Part shown: piece by piece, positions 36,653-47,775 of the stretch
Layout: every line of letters begins with the position of its first letter
How positions within the stretch are numbered: the stretch's first letter is position 1
Assembly (NCBI RefSeq): GCF_026151205.1
Contig: NC_087075.1
Coordinates: 11,328,303 to 11,392,302 of the forward strand
Origin: Bolinopsis microptera
Taxonomy: Eukaryota > Ctenophora > Tentaculata > Lobata > Bolinopsidae
Reading direction: 5' to 3'
DNA length: 64,000 nt
Notes under the pieces: model-generated
Databases searched by the model: none
What the model was told of the DNA's origin: nothing
The model's input: only the letters and a program-made list of their open reading frames with translations
Program-made: the position numbers and the translations under genes

Positions 36653-37127
36653 TTTGTGGAGGTATCTGCTTGTTTCCCGGATGTATCTGCTTGTTTTCCG
36701 GAGGTATCTGCTTGCTTTGTGGAGGTATCTGCTTGTTTTCCGGAGGTATCTGCTTGTTTTCCGGAGGTATCTGCTTGTTTTCCGGAGGTATCTGCTTGTT
36801 TTCCGGAGGTATCTGCTTGCTTTGTGGAGGTATCTGCTTGTTTTCCGGAGGTATCTGCTTGTTTTGCGGAAGTATCTGCTTGTTTTGCGGAAGTAGCTGC
36901 TTGTTTTGCGGAAGTATCTGCTTGTTTTGTGGAAGTATCTGCTTGTTTTGCGGAAGTATCTGCTTGTTTTCCGGAGGTATCTGCTTGTTTTTCGGAGGTA
37001 TCTGCTTGTTTTGCGGAGGTATCTGCTTGTTTTCCAGAGGTAGTTGCTTGTTTCGCGGAGGTATTTGCTTGCTTTGTGGAGGTATCTGCTTGTTTCGCGG
37101 AGGTATCTGCTTGTTTCCGGAGGCATT
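36653..37127. repeat. 21-bp minisatellite, about 22 copies, open in several frames
   Basis: Units of GGAGGTATCTGCTTGTTTTCC and variants (TTTGTGG, TTTGCGG). As 21 is a multiple of 3 and no frame contains a stop, the repeat gives ORFs of 170-226 codons on both strands (for example GGICLFS and RKTSRYL repeats). Coding use is not supported by splice sites or composition. Confidence 0.95.
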
Positions 37128-37907
37128 GGCTTGTTTTGTCGACGGTTTTGTTTGTTTTGCGGACTCATTTGTGTTAGTTTGTTGTTGGCGTGTATTCCAC
37201 TATGAATTGTACTAGTCATGGTAGAATAGCTCTTTTCCTTGGTTACAGTGTACAAGTTATATGATTGGGCGCTTGTTTATTAGCAACATATACTATGTTG
37301 GATGATACTTATTTCCAATACAGGTGACATAATTCAGTGTGAAAACTTCTGGGCTTATTTTTCAGTCACTGAATGCTCAATCGAGATAATTCTTTCTGAT
37401 ATAACCTGAAAGCTCAATTATAGTGTCGTATGAGTTATGACACTATCAATTAATGATCAACGAATCAACTTTGCTGACGGGATAAACAAAATGTCTGATT
37501 ACTTCGTAATTTAAACTCCGTCTTTCATAATTTTCATGGGCCACATCTAATTACACTATTGCATTGTGTGAAAATTGGGTTTCTAGCATATAAACAATTC
37601 AATGTTGCAAGGGCGTGGTGACAGAATCCTCAAATGAGTAGTTACAGTATACCATCTGCAAATTTACAAGTCTCAAACATGGAAAATGGCTACTATTTTA
37701 CTAGCCCAAACGTTTGCACACTGTGTTATGGGGCCCCCTGTACTTTCAACACTACTAACTTACTACTGGAACGTATATGGTTGTATACGATTGAGGTCAA
37801 GGTCCCAAAAAGAACCTTAATTACATTTACTTTAGTTTTATAAAGCCAGGGCTCGTACGAACATTAATTGTTTGTACTTCCATTTTGGGCGTCTTAATTA
37901 TATGCAA

Positions 37908-37938
37908 CAGAAATATATGCATTATGCATATATTTCTG
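37908..37938. repeat. perfect 31-bp hairpin
   Basis: CAGAAATATATGCAT, one T, then its exact reverse complement. Confidence 0.7.
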
Positions 37939-38822
37939 TAGTACTAGTTACAGTGTCAGTAAGGTCCATACGAAATTTAAGTATTGATGATGTTGTTGCC
38001 TAATCAATACTAATACATAATTAATTTGTCCGACAGTCAAACTGCTAAAAGAAATAATTATCATCCAACATACAGCATTACAGTGAACACTTTTCTTTGC
38101 ATCGTAAACTTTAGCTTACAGTTTTCTAGCTTCGTTTTAATCGTAGCTTTCGTTTTCGTTTTTGACTTAGTAATAGTCAGTGAGTTTTTGGCTATGGTAG
38201 CGTTCGCTATAATTGTGCGTAAAATTGAAATCTGCCGTTTTTCTGAGTCGAAATTGTTAATTTGAAAAATTAGTTCTACTTTTTGTTGTTTGTTAGAATA
38301 AGCTTACCGTCTATTTGTTTAATTTCCTAGTTTGTTTAGTTTCCTAGCTTGTGTCCCATATAGTGAGACGGTTTCACGTTTCCATTTTTCAGCGCGTGCC
38401 ACACCCCTCTCATTTATGTTATCGTGGAATGTACCGTGTAAAAACGAACCTTGTTAACTAAAAAGCCTCGCTAACTCATACTGAGACACAGGAGTCATGT
38501 TACAGAATACTAATATATATATATATAATATATATATATATATAAGAGGCTTTATATAAAGGTCTCTATCCGTACCACTTCGCTGGTTATCTTCGTTAAC
38601 GTTAATGCTAGCCGAATTATTATTAGAATATTACCCTATATTCCCTGAATTATCAGTAATATTACTAATATTCACTGATATCAGTTAACATATGACTGAT
38701 ATATGAGCCGGTGCCACGGGCAGTGCTTTTTTCTACAACTTCTCACTCGACAAAGTGTGTACACTCACAGCACCAGTTAGGCTTGCTCATATTCGTGCTG
38801 CTTCCTGCGGTGTGCTTCTTAA

Positions 38823-38962
38823 TATGCGGTATTAGCCGTGCGGTATTATGCGGTAGTAGTGCGGTGTTAATACAGTATTGTGCGATATTATGCGGTATTA
38901 ATGCAGTATTATGCGGAATTATGCGATAATACGGTATTATGCGATGATACGGTATTAGCGTT
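38823..38962. repeat. degenerate ATTATGCGGTAT repeat
   Basis: About a dozen short imperfect units of the form (A)TTATGCGGTATTA. Confidence 0.75.
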
Positions 38963-39746
38963 GCGGTAATAATCATTTGACCTCCACATCTCCTGTGCTA
39001 ATTCATTGACGTACAAACGTCTTGAAGCTGGAATGTTTGTATGTGTCTCTCACGTTACAATTATTCTTATATGTAAGTAACTTAAAACCATCCCCGCTAA
39101 GTTATTTCCATTAAACTTATATAAAATACCGGATAATCGGGGCTATTTTTTGCTACATCCTGGTTTATGGGTTTACAACCCACTGAATATAGTTGGTAAT
39201 GATCTTCATCTAAAGGATATAAAAATACGTCAGTGGCCGGTGTATGTTTCATGTTGTTATGTAATATATGTTATAGTCTATAGACGTGAGCTGACAGTAG
39301 TTTACCTCAATCTCAGAGCAGTTTACCTCATCCTCACCCCCTCTTCCACTCTCCCTTCACCCCCTCTTCCACCCTCCTATATGTTAGATCATTTTACAGG
39401 AATGCCTACCGTTTCTCTCTGCTGTAGAAATAAGATAGCACATATGTCCTTGTTAACGCTTGTACACTTACTGATATTCCTTTAAAATATAATTCATTGC
39501 TGAGGCTGCGCGGTGATATTGCTAAATTCTATAAGTGTCGTGACACTGACATTCCTTGCTTTATTGCTTGTTGATGTGGGGTTCTTTGTTGTTATTAATT
39601 GGCTGCTTGTCATGTTAATTAGTTCTTGCTTACAATATTTTGAAATTAAGTTTCTGCTAAACGTATTCATGAAATAATTTAAACGATAAGTTACTAAATA
39701 GTGTTTTTTCCCGTTATATAGCTGGTAGCGTGTAATCAAGGTAACC

Positions 39747-39801
39747 ATGCCTATCCCAACGCTAAAGCTCTTCAACGCAACAGTCGAGGACGTGAACCTA
39801 G
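39747..39801 (+). CDS. candidate alternative first exon A
   Basis: ATG at 39747 in good context (AACCATGC) encodes MPIPTLKLFNATVEDVNL and ends in phase 1 at a strong donor GTACGT (39802). The phase matches the acceptor exon 43511. Downstream within 300 bp lie three CACGTG boxes. Peptide not recognised. Confidence 0.5.
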
Positions 39802-39839
39802 GTACGTACATTTAACTTAAAGTGACTGACATTACCTCT

Positions 39840-40083
39840 GACACATCACGTGACACATTCTGACACACGTGGTACACCACGTGACTTGCCCAATACACTG
39901 ACGCACAATATCGCCTCAACTTCTCGCGGAGAACTAGGATTTTACGTGAGAGCTGGACACTGACCCGTGCCAAGCAGAGACAAAGACCAACCGACCAAAT
40001 TAGAGAGATGTCAGATATTTTAAAGAAATATGTATGTCGACATATTACCGTAACTAACTGATACGTGCTGTACGTCACGTGAC
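39840..40083. promoter_or_regulatory. CACGTG-rich stretch between alternative first exons
   Basis: E-boxes at about 39847, 39870, 39879 and 40077 (ATCACGTGACAC, CACGTGGTA, CCACGTGACT, GTCACGTGACTT). The last matches the GTCACGTGAC form bound by MiT/TFE-type bHLH-zip factors in other animals. It is placed just upstream of exon B, so promoter function is plausible but inferred. Confidence 0.3.
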
Positions 40084-40220
40084 TTGAGTAACTGAAGTGT
40101 TGTTGTCAGTCTAGAGTAGCCAACCATTCACTTGTGCTGATACTGATACCACGCTACTTACTTGCTACACACTGTCGCACGCTACTTGCTACTAGTAGTC
40201 GCGCTACGAACCGTCGCGTT

Positions 40221-40269
40221 ATGACACGTTTTACCTTCAACCCAATGACTTCCTCAGATGGATCCTTGC
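40221..40269 (+). CDS. candidate alternative first exon B
   Basis: ATG at 40221 encodes MTRFTFNPMTSSDGSL and ends in phase 1 at donor GTAAGT (40270). Same exit phase as the other candidate first exons. Short, no domain. Confidence 0.42.
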
Positions 40270-40797
40270 GTAAGTAGATTGGTGTTTTCCTGTTTGTTAC
40301 CCTAGTAATCGTTACTATGGTAACCCTTTTTGAGCAGCCGTAAGTTTTTATTCTCTATGAAGTCGGGTTGTTTTTCAAAGCTTTAACTTTGTGCTGAACG
40401 ATGTGAATTGAGACATGTTAGTGATCTGATAAACAGCTGCTAGAACTGTCACGTGATTAAACTGTAAAGATATTTAGAGCTTAACTACATATCTTGTACA
40501 GTTGATCAGGTGATCACAAAGTAGCTCCAATTCACATGGTCCAGTACATCGTTAGAGTTGTCTCGCTGAGAATGGTGTTATGTGTTCTTTGTATGCGAAA
40601 TTCTGCCCCTTTCGGAGTAGCACCTTTTACCTAATATGAGATGATGGGAAATGTTTGATTTTCTTATTACCGTCACAATAACAGAGCTTGTTATCGTTGG
40701 TATCACAAAAATAGCTCATTAGCCCGGGGGACAATGAGATGGGTCAACCAGTACTGGCGCTACATTTCGCGATCTGAGATTCTCCTGTGTGTTTAGG

Positions 40798-40890
40798 ATG
40801 CCGCTCACTATTACTATAATCCTCGCGCTGGTTTTTGCCCTGGCAATTGGTCTTGCTGTGGCTATGATTATCGCTGTTGCTTCGACCTGA
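40798..40890 (+). CDS. 30-residue transmembrane micropeptide ORF (tentative)
   Basis: ATG at 40798 just after a TTTAG, then an almost entirely hydrophobic peptide (MPLTITIILALVFALAIGLA and ten further residues) and TGA at 40888. One helix could span a membrane, as in small regulators of the SERCA pump or other single-helix micropeptides. GC content is higher than the neighbours. No homologue recognised, and chance is not excluded. Confidence 0.3.
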   Translation: MPLTITIILALVFALAIGLAVAMIIAVAST

Positions 40891-41684
40891 TGATGTCTCT
40901 GTCACCATGGCAACTTCTCTCGTACGGACTCCGTTCTCTCTGGATATTGAGACTCATAATGGAAGAGTTCACCTGCTGGTTCCTGTACACGGTGTTTGGA
41001 CTAATAAGAACAATAATCCCTTCAAAACCTTGAGTCACGTCCTACAATGCTGTGTAACTCATGCCTCGAATATCAAAATAATTCCTTGATAGTTAGACTC
41101 CATCATATAGACTTTAGACAGTCAGCTTCGAAATTGGAAATTTTTGTTCGACATTTCGGAGGAAGCCTTGCTGTGGATAGGCAAAAATCTTATTCAAAGG
41201 ATGAAAAACTGATGTAGAATTTGTGGACTTAACTTTATAAAATTAAATTTGATTTTCGAGGAAAAACATGATATGGCAAAAATTTTACTGAACTCTGTTG
41301 TTGCTTCTTAATATAAATCTTGGCTGGTGATGTTATAAGAGTTGTTGGATCTGTGACCTTTGTTATTTTTCGGCTGATATTTCATGCTGTTCCACACGAT
41401 TTATTTGTAGATGCGTTGAATTCTGATCTTGATTTGACTTATTTTAGTAGGTTATCAACATTTTAGGTCAGATAGATTTTCTACGATCATTATTTGGTGT
41501 TAAAAAACATTTCCATTCAAAATTATGATATCCAAGTATTTTCATTTTCATTAAGAAAATTTCACGAATGCTATCTTGCATTTCTCTATAAGATGATTGT
41601 GGTGAGTGGAAGTAAAAGACCCGACTGAAAGCTTTGAATTGATTTAGAGTTCTGGATTAGAACGCGGGGTCGTGATATTTGAGT
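40891..41684. other. putative intron, no gene seen
   Basis: AT-rich, no supported feature. Confidence 0.45.
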
Positions 41685-41924
41685 CATTGGTTCTTCTTCT
41701 TTGTAAGTGCTCACTGCTCATTGGTTCTACTTCTTTGTTAGTGCTCACTGCTCATTGGTTCTACTTCTTTGTTAGTGCTCACTGCTCATTGGTTCTACTT
41801 CTTTGTTAGTGCTCACTGCTCATTGGTTCTACTTCTTTGTTAGTGCTCACTGCTCATTGGTTCTACTTCTTTGTTAGTGCTCACTGCTCATTGGTTCTAC
41901 TTCTTTGTTAGTGCTCACTGCTCA
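41685..41924. repeat. 34-bp minisatellite, seven copies
   Basis: Nearly identical tandem units (CATTGGTTCTACTTCTTTGT then TAGTGCTCACTGCT). Each carries ATTGG, the reverse CCAAT core. Very low divergence between units points to recent expansion. Confidence 0.96.
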
Positions 41925-41970
41925 AAGTCTCGGTTAGGGCCTTGTAATTGTATGCGTGGGATGTACGCTT

Positions 41971-42163
41971 TTGTTGGGAGGTAAAAGTAAAATGTTGGGA
42001 GGTAAATGTTGCGAGGGAAAATTTCGGAAGGTAAAATTTTGTGAGGGAAAATGTCGGGAGGTAAAATGTTAGGAGGGAAAATGTCGGGAGGTAAAATGTA
42101 AGGAGTTAAAATGTTGGAAAGAAAAATGTTGGAAAGTTAAAAATTCGAGAGGTAAAAATTCGT
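41971..42163. repeat. 17-bp G/A-rich minisatellite
   Basis: Degenerate tandem units of GGGAGGTAAAATGT(C/T) type. Confidence 0.85.
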
Positions 42164-42479
42164 TCACCAGTGAACCGTATATTCTTTTGAACGATGGTGT
42201 TCAGTCCCGATGGTGTTCCATTGACCTATAAGTATACCCTTCACACTCTTTGAGTCTTTGTGTCGTGCACGATAAGTTGAACGATTGCCAATCTCATTCT
42301 CACTGCTTGACACCGCCGCCTTAATAACTCTATATTATAACAGTTAAGTATCACAGCAATACGAGCTTGTCAAATCTTCTCTCGGATAATTTGCGATACT
42401 TGTTGTAAGAATTTGAAATTGTTCTGATCCACGAGTTTTACAGCTACACGTTTGATTCCTCTACTTGTGATTGTAATCA

Positions 42480-42600
42480 AGCGGACGCTTCCTATTGGCT
42501 CGTGCTTAAATCCCTGGTCCCCCATTGGACGGTTGGCTGTGTCCTGTTCTCTGATTGGTTGGTTGGTTTAGTTCACCGTTTCTGATTGGTTGGTGTGAGC
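42480..42600. promoter_or_regulatory. CCAAT-box cluster upstream of exon C
   Basis: ATTGG cores in CTATTGGC, CCATTGGA and two CTGATTGGTTGG units lie 250-370 bp upstream of the ATG at 42857. NF-Y-type CCAAT boxes are typical of TATA-less animal promoters. Promoter use is inferred. Confidence 0.35.
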
Positions 42601-42856
42601 ACTGTTGAAGGAAGAGGGAGTTGACACGGGATTATAACACATTCCGTTTTCTTCCGTTAGTTTTACAGTCATCACTCCTTACTAACACAGCGTGATATCC
42701 TCTGTGACCTGTCGTCCGGTAGATATATAGTTTGGGAATCTCCTCCAGTTGTTGTTGTTGCATTTATATCGAGCTAGCTACCAGCGAGTCCCTCTAACCG
42801 GCCTTCTGAAGTCTGACCTCTGTACTCACATTACACAATTCTCACTGTGTATTAAT

Positions 42857-43004
42857 ATGGACCCCGGAGAGGAGGCGCTCACTAGCACAGACGATGTTGA
42901 CAAGTTGAAGAGTTATTTAGTGTCGATACAGGGGAAGATCACAGACTTGGAGAAGTCTAAGACTTTGAAGAGGAAGGTTTCTCGACACAATTCTTCCATT
43001 TTGT
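42857..43004 (+). CDS. candidate alternative first exon C (coiled-coil start)
   Basis: ATG at 42857 starts MDPGEEALTSTDDVDKLKSY and continues LVSIQGKITDLEKSKTLKRK, a short heptad-like helix, to a phase 1 end at donor GTAAGT (43005). Joined to 43511 it gives a continuous coiled-coil-like sequence. It is the closest first exon to the common exon (506-nt intron), so this join is the best supported of the set. The upstream same-frame Met at 42749 is less likely, since 42749-42856 lacks coding character. Confidence 0.6.
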
Positions 43005-43263
43005 GTAAGTCGGAGGAATATTCTGGAGTTATGAAGTTGAGGGTGGTACATGAAATTGGGAAGTTTTAGCACGGGACTTGTTCAAATGATTTGCATCTCT
43101 CTCTCACTTTTTGCTCCACTTTTTGCTCCTAAAATTTGGATGTTCTTTAGTCTTCCGTTATAGTTGACTGACTTATATGGTTAATACTTATATGAAATTA
43201 ACCAGACAGTGACATTTACACGCACAATTCTAAACTACCGATTACTTCAACTCCGACTATATA

Positions 43264-43329
43264 CAGTAACCCCGATTTACCGCGGCCATTTTCTTTCCCC
43301 AAACTCCGCGGTAAATCGTGGCTATACTG
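43264..43329. mobile_element. 66-bp mini-MITE related to 27745-28040
   Basis: Ends CAGTAACCCCGATTTACCGC and its imperfect reverse complement ending in TACTG, flanked by TA (43262-43263, 43330-43331). The inner GATTTACCGCGG is shared with the larger element. It lies inside the intron between 43004 and 43511. Confidence 0.7.
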
Positions 43330-43394
43330 TACTACTTATTGACGTACGAATTACACAATGTATGGACCTATACACTTAACACTTGACGCATACT

Positions 43395-43490
43395 ATTCTA
43401 ACACATGATAACATATTCTAACTAAACACATTATAACACATGATAACATATTCTAACACATTATAACACATGATAACACCCAATAACACG
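43395..43490. repeat. TAACACATGATAACATATTC repeat
   Basis: Four to five short tandem units of ACACATGATAACA / ATTCTAACACATTA type. Confidence 0.8.
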
Positions 43491-43510
43491 TCCACTACAC
43501 GTTGTTTCAG

Positions 43511-43621
43511 TGTCGGCCCAGCTCACTAAGGATACAGTGGAACAGAAGAATCAGGAGATAGATGATCTTACTGAGATGATGATGAGGTGTCTGGAGAATG
43601 CAGATGTGGAGGATTTTATAG
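43511..43621 (+). CDS. common coiled-coil exon (phase 1 in, phase 1 out)
   Basis: Acceptor TTGTTTCAG (43502-43510), donor GTAAAC (43622), length 111 nt. It encodes SAQLTKDTVEQKNQEIDDLT and EMMMRCLENADVEDFI, a charged helical segment. It keeps phase 1, so it can accept any of the upstream first exons or be skipped without shifting the frame. The gene must continue beyond it, but I could not identify its further exons. Gene identity unknown. Confidence 0.62.
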
Positions 43622-43852
43622 GTAAACTACTTCTTTTTCCTCCCCCCTCCCCCTTTTTTTTCAAAGCCCCTGGTGTGAAAAGAGTTCCAGAGATGTCGGT
43701 AGAGTAACTGTAATGAATAATGATAATCAAAAGAATTGAAGAAACTAACGAAAATATTGAACAAGTTTCGATTTCAAAGTTTTATATCAATAATTAACAG
43801 TCATAATATGACTCACAAGAATGAAAGTTATTAATACTCCATACCACAAAAG
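43622..43852. other. short spacer before the receptor duplication
   Basis: Includes a T/C-rich run after the exon; no other feature. Confidence 0.5.
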
Positions 43853-44312
43853 TAACTAGTCTAGAAAATTAGGATATATAGAATCAAGGCGGGAATGAAG
43901 CGGAATATTTTGATATGAACAGACAAGTACAACCTTATACAAGTAAAAGTTATGTCGAATACCGAATTGAATATCGAATCTTGGACATTTTATTTTTTAA
44001 AATCCGGATGTAACCACAATATTTCTCTGGAATTGTATAGGATTCAGCTTACCGCATTGGAGTAAATGCTTTAGAAATATCATGTTTCTTTCTAATGGTA
44101 GCTGTAACTGTATTTATGTTCAGAGTAAACCCTATTGATATTTACACTTGTAAAGTAAGGTTGGACCTGGTCTAATATTCTAGTTGAGTAGTTCTATTTC
44201 CTAACATATTGAAGTTGGATGTTTGTCCCGTATTTCCATTATCTGGGATGCTTTGTTTTACTTATTAGTTATTGTTTAATGTGAACCCGTATTGATATTA
44301 ATTTGTTTGAAA

Positions 44313-46493
44313 ATGAAGTTTCTCCGTTTGCTGCTCCAATTGCTACTCCTTGATAAGGTAAGAATTTTTCCCTAATTCATATCGGTTTATGTGCCACTTG
44401 CCATACATTTTTCATGCTGTATTTAATATATTGCTTTTTAACTTAACTTTTTATTTTATTTGAAACAATGCTTAATCAAAGTTAATTTTCTGTATTCTTC
44501 AAATTAGACAATTAAGTTATTTTTGGGCCAGGTTAACTGTAGTGGAAGCGGACAGATACAGTTTATGAGGTACACAGATGTTAAGGACATGGATTCGAAC
44601 ACGAATACTAAGAACAGTAGTGATTTCTACTTCAGTCTGGTTAAGATATTGGATGAGGACAACAAGATCCTCCACGAAATTAACGAAACTCAGAAAGAGT
44701 TATGGAATACACAAGATCTTAATTTAACTCTAGTGGAGGAACTGAAAGATCCAATTGATTTATCTCTCCCTACCAACAAAAGTGTCACTGTTACAATCAG
44801 TGTCTATGATTATGATGGTGAATATGACGATGACGATTTCACAAGGAATATGACGGACATGGTTCCATTTTCCAGCAAACAGGTTGGGGAGGAATGGAGT
44901 GAGATAGTGTTCAGCTCCCCTGATAAAGGAGCTACCCTCACCCTAAGGTACAGAATACTTGAGTGTGATGAGCACTTCACCGGATACGGCTGTAATCTCT
45001 GTAGTGAAGGATGGACTGAGGAGATATGTGACAGATGTGATGCTTACTTCTATCCAACAAGAAAATGCACGAAATTCTGTAAGGCCGAACCTGGTAGATC
45101 CTTCTGTACGTCTGAAGGGGTAAAAATGTGTCTAGAGAACAGAGGGGGCAAGGATTGTGAGAGCTGTCTAGAAGGGTGGACGGGGGAAGAATGTGCTGAT
45201 TGTGCTGATGGTTATTACCCTCAAGGCAGCTGTAGCACTTACTGCGAAGTGAAAGGTAACTACACATGTGACCTAAAAGGACAGAAGATATGCGCAGAAA
45301 GGAAGACAGGAACTAACTGTGACAGATGTGTGATTTATCATTTCGGCGAGGAATGTTCCATGTTCTGTAAGGCCACTGAGTACTACACTTGCTCTGAAGG
45401 CGGGAAGAAAATCTGCTCTGACGATAATTCCAGTCCCGAAGAAGATTGCATTGCATTGCCAGTTCCGAAGAAAAATAATATTGTAATGATAACAGGCATC
45501 GTAGTCGGAAGTGTACTTGTAGTGTCTTTGTTGGTGAACATAATCCTTGTTTATAGGCTGAAGAAAAATAATAACCAGAAGGACCTCAAGAAGGAACAAG
45601 ACAACACACTGATCAATCCTCTTTATCTTCCAGTTGTGGTAGATCCAGTAGTGGCAGGTAGAAAAGAAGGGTCCAGTAATGATCAAGGAGAAAAGAAAAA
45701 TGAATCTCGGATCCGTTTCGCCGAAGATACTGATGTGCATGTTCTTGGTTCATCTTTAGACGGAAACGATGCCGTCTATTCCATTGACGAGAGTGAAGAT
45801 GCTGAAGCCTTTTATTCAACATTAGACGACGATGGCGCCATGTTTAGCGCAGGAAAGAATAAAGATGCTGATGGCGATGCCACCTATTCAACATTGGACG
45901 AAAAGGATGACATGTTTTGTGTCACAAAGAACAAAGATACTGATGCCACTTATTCAACATTGTACAGAGAGGATGACATGTTTTGTGTCAAAGATGCTGA
46001 TGCCAACTATTCCACCTTGGATAAAAATGACAAGTTCAACTCAATCCCTTTTACCACAAAAGCTGCTGACACTGGTCCAGCAAGGTACGATTCCAATGAC
46101 TCTGTTAAAGAGGATTTGGATGAGCTCTACTCTACTCCACACAAAGATATCGGACCAACCCTCTCCATCCCAGAAAAGAAGATGACTCCAAATACTCCTG
46201 GTCCTCCTGAGATACCGAAACTACCGGACTCCCTCACGGATGATCATCTCGCAGATGACCTATTGAGTTCAAACGTTGACCCCTTTGCTGACTCAGAGGA
46301 AGATCTGGATGCTCTCTACTCCATTCCGTTTAAGAATGTGCCTGCCCGCTCAATCTCCGAGAAAAAAGAGGTTCTTAGATCACTTCCTGATAAGGAATTA
46401 TCAGATTACCCAGCAAATGAGGATGTGAACGCGAAGCAAGAAGAGGATGTCGAGGATGACCCAAGTTCGCTTTACTCGACCGTAAATAAGTAG
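44313..46493 (+). CDS. multi-DSL type I membrane protein with tyrosine-motif tail
   Basis: Two exons, 44313-44357 (signal peptide MKFLRLLLQLLLLDK) and 44532-46493, with a 174-nt GTAAGA...GCCAG intron in phase 0; 668 residues. Residues 16-158 are MNNL/C2-like and end RYRILECDEHFTGYGC, as at the MNNL-DSL border of Notch ligands. Three complete six-cysteine DSL-like modules follow (about 185-224, 240-278, 282-321), each C-x8/9-C-x3-C-x7/8-C-x7-C-x8/10-C. Residues 331-356 are the transmembrane helix (IVMITGIVVGSVLVVSLL), followed by a KKNNN stop-transfer. The 312-residue acidic tail has eight Y-S motifs at about 431, 443, 467, 490, 508, 548, 611 and 663: four YSTL, and SLYSTV at the end, which fits an ITIM pattern. 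There are no EGF repeats. It could be a receptor or a Notch-ligand-like protein with its own signalling; ligand and pathway unknown. Confidence 0.88.
45870..46020 (+). repeat. 66-bp repeat in the cytoplasmic tail, intact copy
   Basis: Two to three units of about 22 residues (DATYSTLDEKDDMFCVTKNK), each with one YSTL motif. The homologous array in unit 2 has about five units. Confidence 0.85.
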
Positions 46494-47323
46494 TTTGGGA
46501 GAGTGCTGAAAAAGTATCTGGAAACCAAAAGAAGAACACTTACACAACCCTTAAATAGTGGTTTTAATGGTTCAGACTATTGAATTGTATGTTGATTAAG
46601 TAATGGACAGTCGATAATATGGTTTAATCTGGCATTGAGTTATTATACTTTTACTTACTCTGTTTTATTGATTATTTTCATAAGGACAACTTTCTATCTC
46701 AATCAAGAAAATGTAAGGTCATGAAATATTTCATTACTAAATTTTGCTCCTTAGTAGATGGATGTTATGAAATTGATACTAAAAATATGAATAAATGATT
46801 AAAGGAGAAAATCGACCAACAAACTTTGTTATTTTATTGATCTTTTTTATTGTTTTTATTGTTTATTAGTTAATACGAATCTGTACTTCATCGCTTCATC
46901 TGTTATGTGATTATATTCTTAAAGCAAGTGTATTGTATTTTAACCTCTGTATCACAGATATCCCTATGTATTTCTGAAGATAATTACATGCTTGGTTTAA
47001 TTGACATGCTACTTCTTGAATGATTGACGCTTTGTTTTCTACAAAATTAATAAAATTTCATGTTTCATTTTGTACACATTTTTTGAGCTACCAGGAACAT
47101 AAACCCTAACAGGAACATAAAACCGCCTCATTGTGGCCTGGACCGAATATTATATTCTACAGGCCACTAAAGATATTGGTTTACTCCATTTACATTTTAC
47201 TGGGGAGAATTATAGGGGTGGGCGACATGAATTGACCCCCCCGACAATTGACCGGTCGGCGGTACCGAATTGTAGTTCTGTTCCGGTAGGGTGCAGTATA
47301 GACTCTTCAGGACAGGACATAAG
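46494..47323. other. 3' flank of the receptor gene and spacer between units
   Basis: AT-rich 3' UTR candidate with AATAAA-like sites near 46790 and 47050. A spacer of about 240 bp not shared with unit 2 follows (47081-47323). Confidence 0.5.
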
Positions 47324-47775
47324 TAACTAATCTAGGATTAGGATAATCATAGAATGAGGACGAGGATGAAGCGGGATATATTGATGATGAACAGACAAAT
47401 AAAAACTTAGACAAGTTATTATAGTGGCGAAGTGGATATTGACTCCTGGACGTTTTCTAAAAGAAAATCCGGATGTATTTCTCTGGAATTGTATCAGTAT
47501 AGGATTCTGGTTATTTATTGGAGCAAATGCTTTATAAATATCATGTTTCTTTCTAACGGTGGCTGTAACTGTATTTATGTTCAGAGCAAACTGTATCGGT
47601 ATTTACACTTGTAAAGTAAGGTTGAACCTGGTCTAATATTCTAGTTGAGTAGTTCTATTTTCTAACATATTGAAGTTGGATGTTTGTCCCGTATTTTGCA
47701 TTATCGAGGTCCGTTTTGTTTTACTTATTAGTTATTGTATAATGTGAACCCGTATTGATATTCATTTGTTTGAAA

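Larger units (their letters stand above)
37128..39746. other. putative intron / upstream region
   Basis: No gene. It contains a perfect 15-bp-arm hairpin (37908-37938), a TA run (38514-38544) and a degenerate ATTATGCGGTAT repeat (38823-38962). Confidence 0.45.
43853..47080 (+). repeat. tandem duplication, unit 1
   Basis: Aligns along its length with 47324-50476. Similarity starts about 460 bp upstream of the signal-peptide exon (CTAGTCTAG.. versus CTAATCTAGG..) and runs through promoter, intron, exon 2 and 3' flank to TTTGTAC. Unit 2 differs by a deletion in the tail and a 222-bp MITE. Confidence 0.95.

Noticed and set aside
36535-37255. ORFs of 80-226 codons, both strands
   Set aside because: Products of the 21-bp minisatellite; proteins are pure repeats of GGICLFS or RKTSRYL type.
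39026-39073. Another ATG frame ending in phase 1 at GTAAGT (MFVCVSHVTIILI)
   Set aside because: AT-rich, no compositional contrast and no promoter-like context; could be chance, so not added to the alternative exons.
40306-40336. ATG frame to a GTAAGT donor near 40336
   Set aside because: Ends in phase 2, incompatible with the phase 1 set; kept as a reminder that chance donors occur here.
44977-45822. Minus-strand ORFs over the receptor gene
   Set aside because: Antisense shadows of the DSL and tail coding sequence.
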